Of a stretch of DNA of 64,000 nt, positions 43,754 to 51,697 are shown one piece after another. Source of the DNA: Natrinema amylolyticus_A (GTDB taxonomy: Archaea; Halobacteriota; Halobacteria; Halobacteriales; Natrialbaceae); the NCBI RefSeq assembly GCF_042678045.1, contig NZ_JBHUDI010000013.1, positions 32,077 through 96,076 of the forward strand, in the 5' to 3' direction. The notes beneath the pieces are model-generated. The model made no database searches. It saw nothing but the letters and a program-made list of their open reading frames with translations, and was not told the DNA's origin. Within the stretch, counting starts at the first letter, position 1, and each line of letters opens with the position of its first letter. The position numbers and the translations under genes are program-made.

Positions 43754-44560
43754 ATGAATGCCCAATCTGGCCGGAAATCGCGACGATGGTTCGTAAAGGC
43801 GGGGTCGATCACTGCGGCCGCGCTAGGGCTCGGGGTGACCGGAAACGCAATAGCACAGGAGACAACGACTGAAAACGGCGACGGACAGTTTCGAGAGGCG
43901 ATCACGACTGGCGAGATGTACTTCTCGGGCGCCGTCTTCCGGGTCGTCTCGCCAGCACTGCAGGATGCCCCTGTCGTAGACAACCCAGACATCCTGCGGA
44001 ATTACAGTGTGCGAGTCATCGAACACTTCAACACGACCGAAGAGGGGTATCTCTTCGTGCCACAGGGTGCACAGATCGAAGAGGGGGAGGAGTACGTATT
44101 CGACGACCGATTATCGTCGCCGACCGAAGACGAGTTAACAATACCCGATCTCGTGCGTACTCAGTACAGACCGCTCACCGGAGAGGACCTCCCCTTCGAA
44201 CTCGAGATCAAAGAGGACTTCGAGATTCTGGACGACGACGGTGGCGAAGCCGCTGTCCGTTCCGATAACTTCTTTTCAAGTGCTCCGTTCGAGATCACTT
44301 CAGGGCCGCAAGGCTGGGTTCCACAGGATATCGAGCAAAGCGGCCTGTTCACTGATTACAATACCGTCCATGCCGAGTACTTCGGCACGAACAACCGGTT
44401 TCTCTTCTTCCCGCAAGAGGGCGAAGAAACAGAACCGGGACAGCTCTACGTAATGCGTGACGAGTCAGAGATTTTTGATCCCGCTGGTAATCTCGTAGCT
44501 GCCGAGTTTAATGCTGTTGACGAAGAAACACTCACTATCGACGATGAATCTCTCCGATAG
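43754..44560 (+). CDS. Tat-secreted hypothetical protein
   Basis: A 268-residue protein with a Tat signal (GRKSRRWFVKAGSITAAALG; the RR lies at about residues 10-11) and cleavage near AIAQ. The mature part is acidic and shows two similar halves (SVRVIEHFNTTEEGYLFVPQG and TVHAEYFGTNNRFLFFPQEG, each followed by EEYVFDD or QLYVMRDE), suggesting an internal duplication. No enzyme motif is seen. Confidence 0.7.
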   Translation: MNAQSGRKSRRWFVKAGSITAAALGLGVTGNAIAQETTTENGDGQFREAITTGEMYFSGAVFRVVSPALQDAPVVDNPDILRNYSVRVIEHFNTTEEGYLFVPQGAQIEEGEEYVFDDRLSSPTEDELTIPDLVRTQYRPLTGEDLPFELEIKEDFEILDDDGGEAAVRSDNFFSSAPFEITSGPQGWVPQDIEQSGLFTDYNTVHAEYFGTNNRFLFFPQEGEETEPGQLYVMRDESEIFDPAGNLVAAEFNAVDEETLTIDDESLR

Positions 44561-44954
44561 TGAGTTCGGTACTCTGCTGCCCTATTGAATATAATTCTTG
44601 AGCGTAGATTATCCAATAACTTGATGAGAGCAAAAATTGGATTTCCGATTGACTCACGGTCACGTAGCATATGTCTGCCACTCGTTCCGGCCCATTTGAT
44701 GTTTTTTATACATTATGTGTGGTATGAATTAATAGTCAGTGTCGGAGAGAAACGATTGCTGTGATCAGTAGGCGAATCCGTGGCTGGCAACCGAGACACT
44801 TGCTTGTCATGTGTTCCGTGCGTCGGGTTGCCAATTCTGACCCTCATTTTACGTCCGAAGATGGTAGAATGGTGGGTAATAACAGTAACCAATTCAGATG
44901 ACCATAGCCGAACTTGCACCGAGAACGATGTGTAGAACGAGCGAGTCGTAAGTT
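44561..44954. other. Intergenic, AT-rich
   Basis: About 390 bases with lower GC than the surroundings. It has TATA-like stretches (TTTTTTATACATTATG at about 44703) but no supported gene. No repeat or IS end recognised. Confidence 0.35.
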
Positions 44955-45278
44955 ATGGCCCGTGAGACAGCACCACCTTCTCGAGAGGAGATCGAAAAAC
45001 GGCTCCAAAGGATTGGAACGTACTCCCGGGCAGTACGTATAGGGTTGGTAATCATTCTCAGTGCATTTCTCTTAGCCGTTGGTGTCGTTCTTCCTGCAAA
45101 CCTCGACAGCCCGTCACAGGCGATCGAAGCGATACTCATGCCACTCACGTTCGTCGGACTAGGTACCATCCTGTATGGAATTGGGATGCACCTTCACCTC
45201 ATGCATTTGAATCTCGTCCGCCAGTTACAGCCAGAACCGGCGGACGACCAGCCATCGGCCCCCGATCCAGGTGACTAA
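44955..45278 (+). CDS. Small two-helix membrane protein
   Basis: A 107-residue protein, ATG at 44955. Hydrophobic segments at about residues 27-48 and 60-80, with a basic N-terminal part (EEIEKRLQRIGTYSRAVR) and an acidic Pro-rich tail. Not recognised. It precedes the broken formate/nitrite transporter by about 210 bases and may have been its neighbour before the insertion. Confidence 0.65.
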   Translation: MARETAPPSREEIEKRLQRIGTYSRAVRIGLVIILSAFLLAVGVVLPANLDSPSQAIEAILMPLTFVGLGTILYGIGMHLHLMHLNLVRQLQPEPADDQPSAPDPGD

Positions 45279-45487
45279 GTTCGTAGCTGCAGTCCTCGAG
45301 TCTCCAGCTAATTTCAGTGGCTCCTGACGAATTGAGAACCAAACCAGTAGTTATCTTGTTGATTATTATTTTGCTACTTTAGATAGAAAATCAATAGAGC
45401 ACATAGATGTCTCTTCTCATCCGGCACCTAATGGCCATTGAGTGCTCAGGGAGACAGATTATACATCTATAACATTACAACTACGAC

Positions 45488-45612
45488 GTGCCCATAGCCC
45501 CAGACCCCGTAGAGATATTCGACCGGGCAGTCGAAGAAGGTGAACGACGGCTCGACCAGTCGCTGCTCGAGCTCATAGCAACCAGCTTCATTGCGGGATT
45601 CACCATCGTCTT
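45488..45612 (+). pseudogene. Formate/nitrite transporter (FNT), 5' fragment
   Basis: GTG at 45488 encodes VPIAPDPVEIFDRAVEEGER and ends ...GFTIV at the insertion point, the typical FNT N-terminus. Reading on into the inserted element gives a stop at 45661. Joined to 54791 after removing the element and one target copy, the frame continues FTIVFGIATLGVV without any change. The intact gene would have about 259 codons. Family: FocA/NirC-type channel for formate, nitrite or hydrosulfide. Confidence 0.85.
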
Positions 45613-45672
45613 GGCCTTGTTGAAACCCTCAGTCGATGATAGATTTCAGCGGTCGTGCTGAATACATCGCGC

Positions 45673-46608
45673 AGGCCGTGTTTAGACGCCGCTCAGTTGA
45701 CGCCTCGACCGAGATTATGTGGCGTTGAGCGAGGAAGTGGCGAGTATGCCGTCTCAACTCGCCCGCTTCACCGACCGATGCGTCGATTTGTCCCAAAACG
45801 CTGTCATCGGCAAGCCAGCGCCGGCGATCAAGAAGGGTGACGGCGGCTACGCTGACTGGGTGATTGTCTCGATCCACTGCCTCAGAGAGTATCTGAACCA
45901 GCCCTACCGCCGATTACTCGATATCTTGTACGAGATGCCCGGAATCGCCGCTAAACTTGGACTTTCTGTGGATCAGCTACCGGATTTCACTACCGTCTGT
46001 ACGCGGAAACAAGATCTCACAATGCGTATCTGGCGAGTGTTACTGCGGCTGTCTGTCTCACTGCACGACCTCGGCGACGTTCAGGCGATCGACGCGACTG
46101 GCTTTAAACGCCATCAAGCCAGCCGCCACTATGTCCTCCGCGTCGGCTACAACTTTGACGATATCAAGACGACAGCGCTCGTCGATTGCGATACCAGCGT
46201 CATCCTCGATATCCATTGCTCGATGAAACAGCCGCACGATACACAAGTTGGACGACAGGTACTGACGAGAAATCTGGCACAGCTAAACACGATCACTGCT
46301 GACAAAAGCTACGACTGGGACGCGCTACGGCACGAACTCAGGGATGCTGGCATCCGCCCGGTGATCAAACATCGAGAGTTCTACGCACTTGACAAAGCGC
46401 ACAACGCTCGCCACAACGAGAACGTCTATCACCGCCGCTCGATCGTCGAAGCGATCTTCTTCGCGCTGAAGCATCGGTTCGGCGAGACGTTGCGGGCCAG
46501 AACGTGGTTTGGTCAGTTCAGAGAACTCGTCCTAAAGGCTGCCGTCAGAAACATCGAGCAAGCCGTGAAGTTCTGACACCATTGATCTCACGCGTCTAAA
46601 CAAGCCCC
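45673..46608 (+). mobile_element. Second IS5-type element nested in the island
   Basis: About 936 bp. The left end AGGCCGTGTTTAGACGC and the inverted right end GGGGCTTGTTTAGACGC match at 14 of 17 positions. ATCGCGC, or CATCGCGC if one base is shifted, is duplicated on both sides (45665-45672 and 46608-46615). The target was one copy of the 28-bp palindromic motif, cut in its centre. Confidence 0.85.
45749..46576 (+). CDS. IS5-family transposase
   Basis: About 275 residues from MPSQLARFTDRC (ATG at 45719 is an alternative). DDE-type catalytic blocks are visible: QAIDATGFKRH (first Asp), TITADKSYDWD (second Asp) and the C-terminal YHRRSIVEAIFFALKHRFGE (Glu). It appears intact and, with intact ends, may be active. 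Confidence 0.85.
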   Translation, partial: PSQLARFTDRCVDLSQNAVIGKPAPAIKKGDGGYADWVIVSIHCLREYLNQPYRRLLDILYEMPGIAAKLGLSVDQLPDFTTVCTRKQDLTMRIWRVLLRLSVSLHDLGDVQAIDATGFKRHQASRHYVLRVGYNFDDIKTTALVDCDTSVILDIHCSMKQPHDTQVGRQVLTRNLAQLNTITADKSYDWDALRHELRDAGIRPVIKHREFYALDKAHNARHNENVYHRRSIVEAIFFALKHRFGETLRARTWFGQFRELVLKAAVRNIEQAVKF

Positions 46609-46635
46609 ATCGCGCGAATACAGCATAGATACCCC

Positions 46636-46857
46636 TTATCTCTTCTTCTTGTATCGTTCCTGTTGTATCTGCTGGAGACGATAATTAATACCCCATATAA
46701 TCCAAGCAAGGATAATCCCCGTTCCGATGATGGATTCTAACCGTACAATTTGGTCGTCAAGGATGTAAGCGGAAGCGAACACGATTATAGCCCAAAACAG
46801 AATAACGTAGACAATTTGATCAAGCGAGTCCGGCCCCAAAACCTCCCGAAGAGACAT
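46636..46857 (-). CDS. Small membrane protein in island (73 aa)
   Basis: Begins MSLREVLGPDSLDQIVYVIL, has two hydrophobic helices (about 15-33 and 42-60) and ends in a basic tail (YKKKR). AT-richer than the chromosome, like other island genes. Function unknown. Confidence 0.55.
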   Translation of the reverse strand: MSLREVLGPDSLDQIVYVILFWAIIVFASAYILDDQIVRLESIIGTGIILAWIIWGINYRLQQIQQERYKKKR

Positions 46858-46947
46858 AGTTCTATGTTAGCAAACAGCGCCCATAAAGCCCCCAGCAGTC
46901 TAATAAAGACTAGCTCACAGAGTGACTGATCTTAGCGATCGGTATAT

Positions 46948-47020
46948 CCTCTGTATCTCGCACACCTCTTCCAACAGAGAATCGATAGGTCGCTACACCT
47001 CTGCAAGATACAAGGCGCAA
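46948..47020. repeat. Island repeat R (~75 bp), copy 1
   Basis: CCTCTGTATCTCGCAC followed by CCTCTTCCAACAGAG, AATCGATAGGTCGCTACACC and CTGCAAGATACAAGGCGC. It is nearly identical to 47517-47590 and 49030-49105. Its first part is the right half of the 28-bp palindromic motif. Confidence 0.75.
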
Positions 47021-47142
47021 ATGTGGTACGAGATTCGGCTCGATCTGCGAAAGTGGAATGGTTCAGTACAGGTGAATAAGTAAGCAGTCACCCGCAATCT
47101 GTCAATCATAAAGGTTTTGCCCCACAGTTTAGAAAATAAACT

Positions 47143-47406
47143 ATGGATCGGCTCTCGACTATTTTGGTGTACGTACTCGTTGGCTTCCCTATTTTCTTCG
47201 TTGCTATCTTTCTCCTCTCATTCGGCCCACTGGGTTTGTTCTTGTTCGTATTTCTCATCCTGATGATAATGGTGATTTTGTCGTGGAACGACACTGACGA
47301 ACCACCGGCTCGGACGAATTGTTCTAAATGCGGTGCACCGAACGAACTAGACCGAGAGCGATGTAAGCACTGCAATTCATCGCTTGAGACAACCGATAGC
47401 AACTGA
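47143..47406 (+). CDS. Membrane-anchored zinc-ribbon protein (87 aa)
   Basis: Two hydrophobic helices (about 6-24 and 28-48), then a zinc ribbon CSKCGAPNELDRERCKHC with two CxxC pairs. The topology puts the ribbon on one side of the membrane. Low GC. Unknown role. Confidence 0.6.
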   Translation: MDRLSTILVYVLVGFPIFFVAIFLLSFGPLGLFLFVFLILMIMVILSWNDTDEPPARTNCSKCGAPNELDRERCKHCNSSLETTDSN

Positions 47407-47502
47407 CCATCTCCTTGCTTTCCAACCACCACCCAGCGGTCAATAAGCACGTGTAGTGAACAGGTGATTCACTGGTTTCGGCGTGAATCAAACGAAGTCG
47501 TC

Positions 47503-47531
47503 GTGCTGAACCCATTCTCTGTATCTCGCAC
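47503..47531. repeat. 28-bp palindromic motif, copy 2
   Basis: GTGCTGAACCCATTC then TCTGTATCTCGCAC. The arms GTGCTGAA and the degenerate TTCAGCAC (here TCTCGCAC) face each other. It directly precedes the DUF1254 protein gene region. Confidence 0.65.
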
Positions 47532-47590
47532 GCCTCTTCCAACAGAGAATCGATAGGTCGCTACACCTCTGCAAGATACAAGGCGCGAAT
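47517..47590. repeat. Island repeat R, copy 2
   Basis: Same sequence as 46948-47020 apart from a few bases (CGCACGCC for CGCACACC, GCGCGAAT for GCGCAAAT). It leads into the promoter/leader module of the next gene. Confidence 0.75.
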
Positions 47591-47609
47591 GCAACACGAA
47601 CTGAGGATT

Positions 47610-47802
47610 AAACAGCGGGGTCCGTGATCGTTCACTACAGGTGCAGACAGTATTTTGGGAATTCAAGGATTATCCTCAATCTACTACCATCATGTCGTGA
47701 ATTTATTCTCGAGTATGGCTGCTGTATTATAGCGGGCGTAGGTGTGCAAGAGTATGAGTCGGTCCCAACCGCTGCTGTGGGCCACTCGGAGAGGCACGAG
47801 CC
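47610..47802 (+). promoter_or_regulatory. Duplicated promoter/leader module, copy 1
   Basis: The stretch from GTCCGTGATCG through CTACCATCATGTCGTGAAT, a TATA box TATTATAG (47725-47732) and GAGTCGGTCCCAACCGCTGC ends at the ATG at 47803. The same order and most bases recur before 49698 and 51698. The TATA-ATG distance of about 75 bases leaves a leader of about 45 nt. Confidence 0.65.
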
Positions 47803-48936
47803 ATGAGCAAAGAGACGAACCACACGACGGCGGAACCAGAATCCGAACCGATGCGAACAACACGTCGAACCGCGCTTCGCGGGGCGGGCCTCGCTGGAAT
47901 ACTCGCGATGGGCGCAAGCAGCACCAGTGCCCGAAAGGGCTTCTCGGGGGTGAACGCCAACCGAGCCCCGAGCGAGACGTCTGAAGATGACGAGTCGGTC
48001 CCGGTAACATGGGAAAACTACACGCGCGCGGAGTCCGACACGTATTTCCAAGGCTATGCCGAACTGGGCGGCTTCGGGGAGTTCTACCACCTCCGAGAGC
48101 TGGTCCCCATCGACCAGCAGAACGTCATCCAGATGAACCGAGACACGCTCTACTCGGTCGGCATCTTCGACCTGACCGAACCGGTCACCGTTACCCAACC
48201 GGACACCGGCGACCGCTACCAGTTGCTGATCGTCATCGATCAAGATCATTACGTGAAAGGGGCGTCCACGACCGCCGGCGAGTTCACGTTGACAGAGGAC
48301 GCGGTCGGAACGCGGTACGGGTTGGTCCTGGTCCGCACGTTATTCGATCCAAACGATCCGGACGACATCGAGGCCGTTCACGCCATCCAAGACGAGATCA
48401 CGGCGAGCCAACGATCCACTGGAACGTTCGAGATACCTAACTGGGATCAGGAATCGCTCGAGCAAATCCGGGAGGCACTCATCACAGTCGGGGTGACGAT
48501 GAGCGACTCCCGGGGCGTGTGGGGCGAAGCCGACGAGGTCGATCCCGTCAAGCACCTCCTCGGCACCGCGATCGCCTGGGGCGGAAGTCCGGGGACGGAC
48601 GAGTTCGTCCTCTGGCGAACGCCCGAGCAGAACGACGGTGACACGCCACATACGCTCACCGTCGACGACGTACCCGTCGACGGATACTGGTCTGTCACCG
48701 TCTACAACAGCGACTGGTATCTCGAGGAAAACAAGTACGACGCGTACGCGATTAACAACGTGACCGCAGAGCGAGACGACGACGGCGACGTCACCATCCA
48801 CTTCGGCGGTGACCCCGATCAACCGAACTTCCTCTACACGCCTGAAGGGTGGAGCTATACAGTCCGACTCTACGAGCCGCGCGAAGAGATTCTCAACGGG
48901 AGCTATCAATTCCCCGAGGCTGAACCGGTCGAGTGA
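47803..48936 (+). CDS. Tat-secreted DUF1254/DUF1214 protein 1
   Basis: A 377-residue protein with a Tat leader (TTRRTALRGAGLAGILAMG, about residues 18-36). MNRDTLYSVGIFDLTEPVTV is the DUF1254-type opening. VPVDGYWSVTVYNSDWYLEENKYDAYAINN and the final NFLYTPEGWSYTVRLYEPREEILNGSYQFPE are the DUF1214 barrel. Family members are periplasmic or secreted proteins of unknown biochemistry, often with phosphatase-like neighbours. It is bracketed by motif copies and has a duplicated promoter and leader. Confidence 0.78.
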   Translation: MSKETNHTTAEPESEPMRTTRRTALRGAGLAGILAMGASSTSARKGFSGVNANRAPSETSEDDESVPVTWENYTRAESDTYFQGYAELGGFGEFYHLRELVPIDQQNVIQMNRDTLYSVGIFDLTEPVTVTQPDTGDRYQLLIVIDQDHYVKGASTTAGEFTLTEDAVGTRYGLVLVRTLFDPNDPDDIEAVHAIQDEITASQRSTGTFEIPNWDQESLEQIREALITVGVTMSDSRGVWGEADEVDPVKHLLGTAIAWGGSPGTDEFVLWRTPEQNDGDTPHTLTVDDVPVDGYWSVTVYNSDWYLEENKYDAYAINNVTAERDDDGDVTIHFGGDPDQPNFLYTPEGWSYTVRLYEPREEILNGSYQFPEAEPVE

Positions 48937-49017
48937 CAAGGACACGAACATAGATGTTCTGACGACTGAGTCGGCGTGACTTGATCGTCGCTCGTCTTCC
49001 GCTTCGTACTGAGGGTC

Positions 49018-49045
49018 GTGCTGCACTCATCCTCTGTATTTCGCA
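49018..49045. repeat. 28-bp palindromic motif, copy 3
   Basis: GTGCTGCACTCATCC then TCTGTATTTCGCAC. It follows the DUF1254 protein gene and overlaps repeat R copy 3. Confidence 0.65.
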
Positions 49046-49105
49046 CGCCTCTTCCAACAGAGAATCGATAGGTCGCTACACCTCTGCAAGATACAAGGCG
49101 CGAAT
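49030..49105. repeat. Island repeat R, copy 3
   Basis: CCTCTGTATTTCGCACGCC through GATACAAGGCGCGAATC, as at 47517-47590. Together the three copies bracket two gene blocks. Confidence 0.75.
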
Positions 49106-49156
49106 CTTGTAATCCAGATCGTGCTGAAATCGTCAGTAACGCAAATCGCTTCGTTT

Positions 49157-49327
49157 TCAGTCTCCATTCAGTTCATCCATACACTCGACGCAAACTTTCA
49201 GATCATTCTCCCCGGCAAGGTCTTCTTCGCCGTGATCGATTGTGTCTATTAGTTCTTTCGTGATAACATCTGGCGTGATGTTTTGAACGTCATCTACATC
49301 ACGGCCGCATCGAGCACATTTGACCAT
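49157..49327 (-). CDS. Small zinc-finger protein in island (56 aa)
   Basis: Starts MVKCARCGRDVDDVQNI (ATG 49327) and ends KVCVECMDELNGD. Two CxxC pairs separated by an acidic helical stretch. A start at 49348 would add MTLLLHS. No recognised family. Confidence 0.6.
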   Translation of the reverse strand: MVKCARCGRDVDDVQNITPDVITKELIDTIDHGEEDLAGENDLKVCVECMDELNGD

Positions 49328-49405
49328 AGAATGCAGTAACAAGGTCACAGGTTATTATTATTGGCCCGAGACCTACCGTTAACGCTGTATCTTATCGTTA
49401 CCGAT

Positions 49406-49500
49406 CTGCTGAATTTATCCTCTGTATCTCGCACGCAGTTCCTGACAGTAGTCAGGTAGAATACTCAGCCGCTGCTGAATCCATAGCGCGAATGCAGCAC
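49406..49500. repeat. 28-bp palindromic motif, copies 4 and 5
   Basis: Copy 4 (49406-49434): CTGCTGAATTTATCC then TCTGTATCTCGCAC. Copy 5 (49472-49500): CTGCTGAATCCATAG then CGCGAATGCAGCAC. Copy 5 has the same centre (CATAGCGCG) as the copy interrupted by the second IS, so it shows what the intact target looked like. Confidence 0.65.
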
Positions 49501-49509
49501 GAACTACGG

Positions 49510-49697
49510 TCCGTGATCGCCCACTATACGTACAGATAGACAATCGAGAACTCAGAGATGTTTATCCATCTACCACTATCATCGTGTCATGAAATTATTC
49601 TCGGGTCTCATTGCTGTATTATATGGAACGCTGGTGTGCAAGCGTGTGAGTCGGTCACAACTCCTGTAGGCCACTCAGAGAGGCATGAGCCATACCC
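49510..49697 (+). promoter_or_regulatory. Duplicated promoter/leader module, copy 2
   Basis: Parallel to 47610-47802: GTCCGTGATCGCCCAC, TACCACTATCATCGTGTCATG, TATA box TATTATAT (49617-49624), GAGTCGGTCACAACTCCTG, then ATG at 49698. Confidence 0.65.
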
Positions 49698-51380
49698 ATG
49701 AGCAAAGAACCGCACTACACGACACCAGTATTGGAGTCCGAATCGCTGCGAGCCACGCGCCGGACCGTGCTGAGCGGGGCGAATACTCACCAGAGAATCC
49801 AGCATTCAGACAAGACAGCTGATGGAGTGCACCAGTTCAGCACCCGGACGCTGACACGCCGCGAGGCCCTCCAGAGAGGGGGAATCATCGCAGGCGGACT
49901 CACACTTGGTGGACCGACAGTGACTCGGACAGTCGCCGCCGATCGAGAGTCCGAAGCGAGCCAGGACAACGACACGGATGCCAGTGTAGCATCGATCGCA
50001 GAAGACGCCTACTACTACGGACTCCAGCAGGTCATCTACTACGTAACGCGCTTCAACTACACGCAGAAGGAAGATAGCGACGTCTTTGTAGGCATCAATC
50101 GGTTGCACTATCCTAATGATGGCCAACCGATAACGGCCGACTTCACGGCTATCGTCACTGCGAACAACACCACCCTGTACGGAATGGGCTTCCTCGACCT
50201 GCAGGACGGTCCCATCGTCATCGAGATGCCCGAGGTCACCGACCGCTACTTCTCGCTGCAGTTGATGAACCAGTACGGAATCTTCCCTCTGTACGCTGGG
50301 AATCAGTTCAACGGCACCGACGCGCGGTCGTACCTGATTCTGCCGGACGACTACGAGGGCGATATCCCGGGCGACTTCGCCGCGACCGATGTCGTCCAAG
50401 CAGGGACAAAGACCCTATTCACCCTCGTCCGGTACGCATTGCGCGATCCCACGGACGAATCCGAAATCGCGCACGTCAACGACCTGCAGGACCAGACGAC
50501 CATCACCCCGCTCAGCGAGTGGCTCGAAAACGACCGTTCGGGCGTGCCACGGGCAGAGCAGTCAGTCGTCCCCGGCGACTACGAGACAGTTCCGCGAATG
50601 GCGGAGCTCACAGCACAGCAGGTCGAAAATCAGACCGCAGCGGACTTCTTCACCCTCCTCGGCCTCGTTCTGAACGACCCGAGCATGCCGCTCATCGACG
50701 ACTCCCGCAAGGAGGCTGCGATGCTCGAGCGGCTGGAGCAGGTCGGAATCGGCCCGGGACTGGCGTTCGAGTGGTCGGCCCTCGAGACCGACGTACAGGA
50801 GGCGCTGACCAGCGGGTTCGAAAGCGGGTTCGAGCGCGTCAGAGCCGCCGCGGTGGAGGCCAACGGCGACGTCATGGTCGATATGAACGGCTGGAACGTC
50901 CTTCAGAACACGGGGGACTTCAGAACCGACTGGTTGACCCGGGCCGCCATGGCCGACTTCGGCTTCGCGGGCCCCGACTCGCCCGCGTCTCACGTCGCTG
51001 GGTTCAAATTCACCGACGCGAACGGCGAGCAACTGGACGGGTCGACACAGTACACCATCACGTTCGACCTCGATAACCTCCCGCCGGTCACCGAGTTCTG
51101 GGAGATCCCGATCTACGACGCGCAGGGCTACTTCGTCGAGAACGAACTCGACCGCTACAGTATCAACAGCTACATGCTCGAAGAAGATCTGTTGCACACC
51201 GACGGTAACGAACTCGTTATCTACGTTCAGAATGAGGAACCGGACGATCCCGAGCAGGCGGCGAACTGGCTTCCAGCCCCCGACGGGGGCATGCGCTTCG
51301 CGGCGCGGTTCTACGGCCCCCACTGGTCGCTGGTCGACGGGTCCTACGACATGCCCGAGGTCGTCCCTGCGGAGGGGTGA
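49698..51380 (+). CDS. Tat-secreted DUF1254/DUF1214 protein 2 with doubled leader
   Basis: A 560-residue protein. It starts with the shared leader (MSKEPHYTTPVLESESLRATRRTVLSGAN), which breaks off and is followed by a second complete Tat signal (TLTRREALQRGGIIAGGLTLG, about residues 53-73). So an extra 5' module was fused in front of a gene that had its own leader. The mature part holds a DUF1254 domain (FVGINRLHYPNDGQP, NNTTLYGMGFLDL) and DUF1214 (TFDLDNLPPVTEFWEIPIYD, MRFAARFYGPHWSLVDGSYDMPEV). It probably starts an operon with the phosphatase gene. Confidence 0.8.
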   Translation: MSKEPHYTTPVLESESLRATRRTVLSGANTHQRIQHSDKTADGVHQFSTRTLTRREALQRGGIIAGGLTLGGPTVTRTVAADRESEASQDNDTDASVASIAEDAYYYGLQQVIYYVTRFNYTQKEDSDVFVGINRLHYPNDGQPITADFTAIVTANNTTLYGMGFLDLQDGPIVIEMPEVTDRYFSLQLMNQYGIFPLYAGNQFNGTDARSYLILPDDYEGDIPGDFAATDVVQAGTKTLFTLVRYALRDPTDESEIAHVNDLQDQTTITPLSEWLENDRSGVPRAEQSVVPGDYETVPRMAELTAQQVENQTAADFFTLLGLVLNDPSMPLIDDSRKEAAMLERLEQVGIGPGLAFEWSALETDVQEALTSGFESGFERVRAAAVEANGDVMVDMNGWNVLQNTGDFRTDWLTRAAMADFGFAGPDSPASHVAGFKFTDANGEQLDGSTQYTITFDLDNLPPVTEFWEIPIYDAQGYFVENELDRYSINSYMLEEDLLHTDGNELVIYVQNEEPDDPEQAANWLPAPDGGMRFAARFYGPHWSLVDGSYDMPEVVPAEG

Positions 51381-51514
51381 TACCGTCTCCCTTCATCTCC
51401 AACCAGACAACTGCCTTTCATTTTCTGCATCCACCACGCCGTTTTTGAGAGCGGCTCGGGAGTTCGGTCAGCGTCTGGTGAACAGACGGCTCGAACGCAG
51501 CACAAACTGATAGT

Positions 51515-51697
51515 TATGATCGGTCACTCAAAGAACAGATAGTCGATCGAGAATCCAGAGATAGACAGCTGTCTATCACTATCATCACGTCATGATATTC
51601 TTCTCGAGTATCGTCGCTGCTTTATATGAAATGCTGGTGTGCGGTTGTCCGAGTCGGTCCCAACCGCTGCAGTGGGCCACTCAGAGAGCCACGAGTC
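51515..51697 (+). promoter_or_regulatory. Duplicated promoter/leader module, copy 3
   Basis: GATCGGTCACTC, CTATCACTATCATCACGTCATG, TATA box TTTATATG (51621-51628), GAGTCGGTCCCAACCGCTGC, then ATG at 51698. The AACGCAGCACAAACTG just upstream (about 51497-51512) is a half-copy of the palindromic motif. Confidence 0.65.
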
